A stretch of DNA of 13,776 nucleotides from an uncultured Eubacterium sp. GTDB lineage: Bacteria > Bacillota > Clostridia > Lachnospirales > Lachnospiraceae. Below, one piece after another: positions 13,135 to 13,776 of this stretch. The stretch spans positions 1-13,776 of the forward strand of contig CAUCXT010000057.1 of the NCBI GenBank assembly GCA_958446835.1, written 5' to 3'. Numbering within the stretch: the first letter of the stretch is position 1; the number at the start of each line of letters is the position of its first letter. The position numbers were made by a program, and so were the translations under genes. The notes under the pieces are model-generated. The model was given only the letters and a program-made list of their open reading frames with translations, was not told the origin of the DNA and ran no database searches.

Positions 13135-13776
13135 TTAAAGTTTCTTCAAACGAATATCGTCACCATATATTTTGAATATCTGGTATGACATGGTGAGTCT
13201 GGAGAAAATACGCTCAGAATAGGTATTCATAAGCTCCTCAAGACTCAGATTCGTTGATATTATTGTTGACAGACCTGCAAGGATTCTTTCATTAATACAA
13301 TAAAATAATCGGGAGTTGGTAAAGCTGTTAACCAGCTCTGTCCCCAGGTCATCTATAATAAGCAGCTCGCAGTCAAGAATCTGTGAAAACGCATCCCTGT
13401 AATCAGCTTCGCTGTCATTATCAAAAGCATATTTTGAAAAAAGGTCAAACAAATCTATGGCTGACAGATACAGCACGGAATACCCCTTTTCAAGAAGCTC
13501 ACCTGCAATGCAGTGGGTGAGGAAAGTCTTACCGACACCGGTATCACCATAGAATAAAAGATTATCCCCTGATGGAAAATCACTTATGAATGAGTTGACA
13601 TTCTTTGTGACATTGACTATATTCTCCAGAGCAGATATTCCGGAAACAGGGTCAATGTAATCTTCCGAATACCAATCATAATTGAAGTTAGAGAAATTTT
13701 CAAGTAGGAGAATTTTTTTAATGTTAGATTGATTGTATAAAAGGTCTATTGCAGCCTGTTTGAAGCATCGGCATTT
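13135..13776 (-). CDS. DnaC/DnaI-family replicative helicase loader ATPase, N-terminus cut by window end
   Basis: The frame is open from the window's end (first codon at 13776-13774) to the stop at 13137-13135, 213 residues. Visible AAA+ motifs are Walker A GDTGVGKT (13548-13525), Walker B LLIIDDLGTE, sensor 1 IISTNLS and an arginine-finger-like SERIFSRL near the C-terminus. The order and the -DDLGTE- wording are typical of DnaC/DnaI loaders, which place the hexameric helicase on DNA during replication start. The related IstB transposition helpers share this domain, but no IstA-type transposase is nearby. An internal ATG at 13476 lies after Walker A and cannot be the real start. Its operon partner prs follows after 30 nt. 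Confidence 0.88.
   Translation of the reverse strand, partial: KCRCFKQAAIDLLYNQSNIKKILLLENFSNFNYDWYSEDYIDPVSGISALENIVNVTKNVNSFISDFPSGDNLLFYGDTGVGKTFLTHCIAGELLEKGYSVLYLSAIDLFDLFSKYAFDNDSEADYRDAFSQILDCELLIIDDLGTELVNSFTNSRLFYCINERILAGLSTIISTNLSLEELMNTYSERIFSRLTMSYQIFKIYGDDIRLKKL

Noticed and set aside
13135..13776. IstB transposition helper rather than a helicase loader
   Set aside because: No IstA transposase or terminal repeats nearby, and the gene is followed after 30 nt by prs, which fits a housekeeping location; the cut N-terminus leaves slight doubt.

Overview
The window looks like chromosome of a Gram-positive anaerobe of the Clostridia, most likely Lachnospiraceae (Roseburia, Butyrivibrio or Agathobacter relatives). 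The grounds are moderate GC, strong AGGAGG-type ribosome binding sites, some TTG starts, a YwmB-family protein, a single-membrane lipoprotein, a class A penicillin-binding protein with a low-complexity tail, and a long (390 aa) clostridial-type PRPP synthetase. This is inferred from gene families read by eye; no database search was possible.

Region 1 (1-2945) is the accessory part and the most interesting. The end of an ABC exporter (membrane segment plus full ATPase domain) is followed by a visibly AT-rich 629-aa XRE-type regulator. That regulator is an internal tandem duplication: two copies of helix-turn-helix plus helical repeat, 317 residues apart. On the opposite strand, overlapping the last 19 bases of the regulator gene, is a 49-codon gene for a small secreted peptide, with a near-perfect ribosome binding site and a Sec-like signal sequence. 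Regulator plus tiny secreted peptide is the layout of RRNPP/Rgg-type cell-cell signalling loci, so this is proposed as a candidate new peptide-sensing system.

Region 2 (2946-4166) holds a lipoprotein with degenerate RCC1-like repeats. It is transcribed away from the peptide gene across a shared 126-bp intergenic region. Two inverted copies of a palindromic GGGACAG...CTGTCCC element, resembling REP sequences, flank it, and it ends in a clear intrinsic terminator.

Region 3 (4167-11755) runs rightward: a YwmB-family exported protein, a large unrecognised membrane-anchored extracellular protein, asparaginyl-tRNA synthetase (asnS) with its own promoter and a small structured leader, and a class A penicillin-binding protein. 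The last ends in fourteen Gly-Gly-Asp-type repeats, one carrying RGDS. Except for asnS these proteins act at or outside the membrane.

Region 4 (11756-13776) is on the minus strand: a DnaC/DnaI-type helicase loader cut by the window end, followed after 30 nt by prs. A 16-bp-stem hairpin lies where prs and the penicillin-binding protein gene converge. No tRNA, rRNA, CRISPR array or transposase gene was seen, and no stretch over 300 bases lacks a gene.
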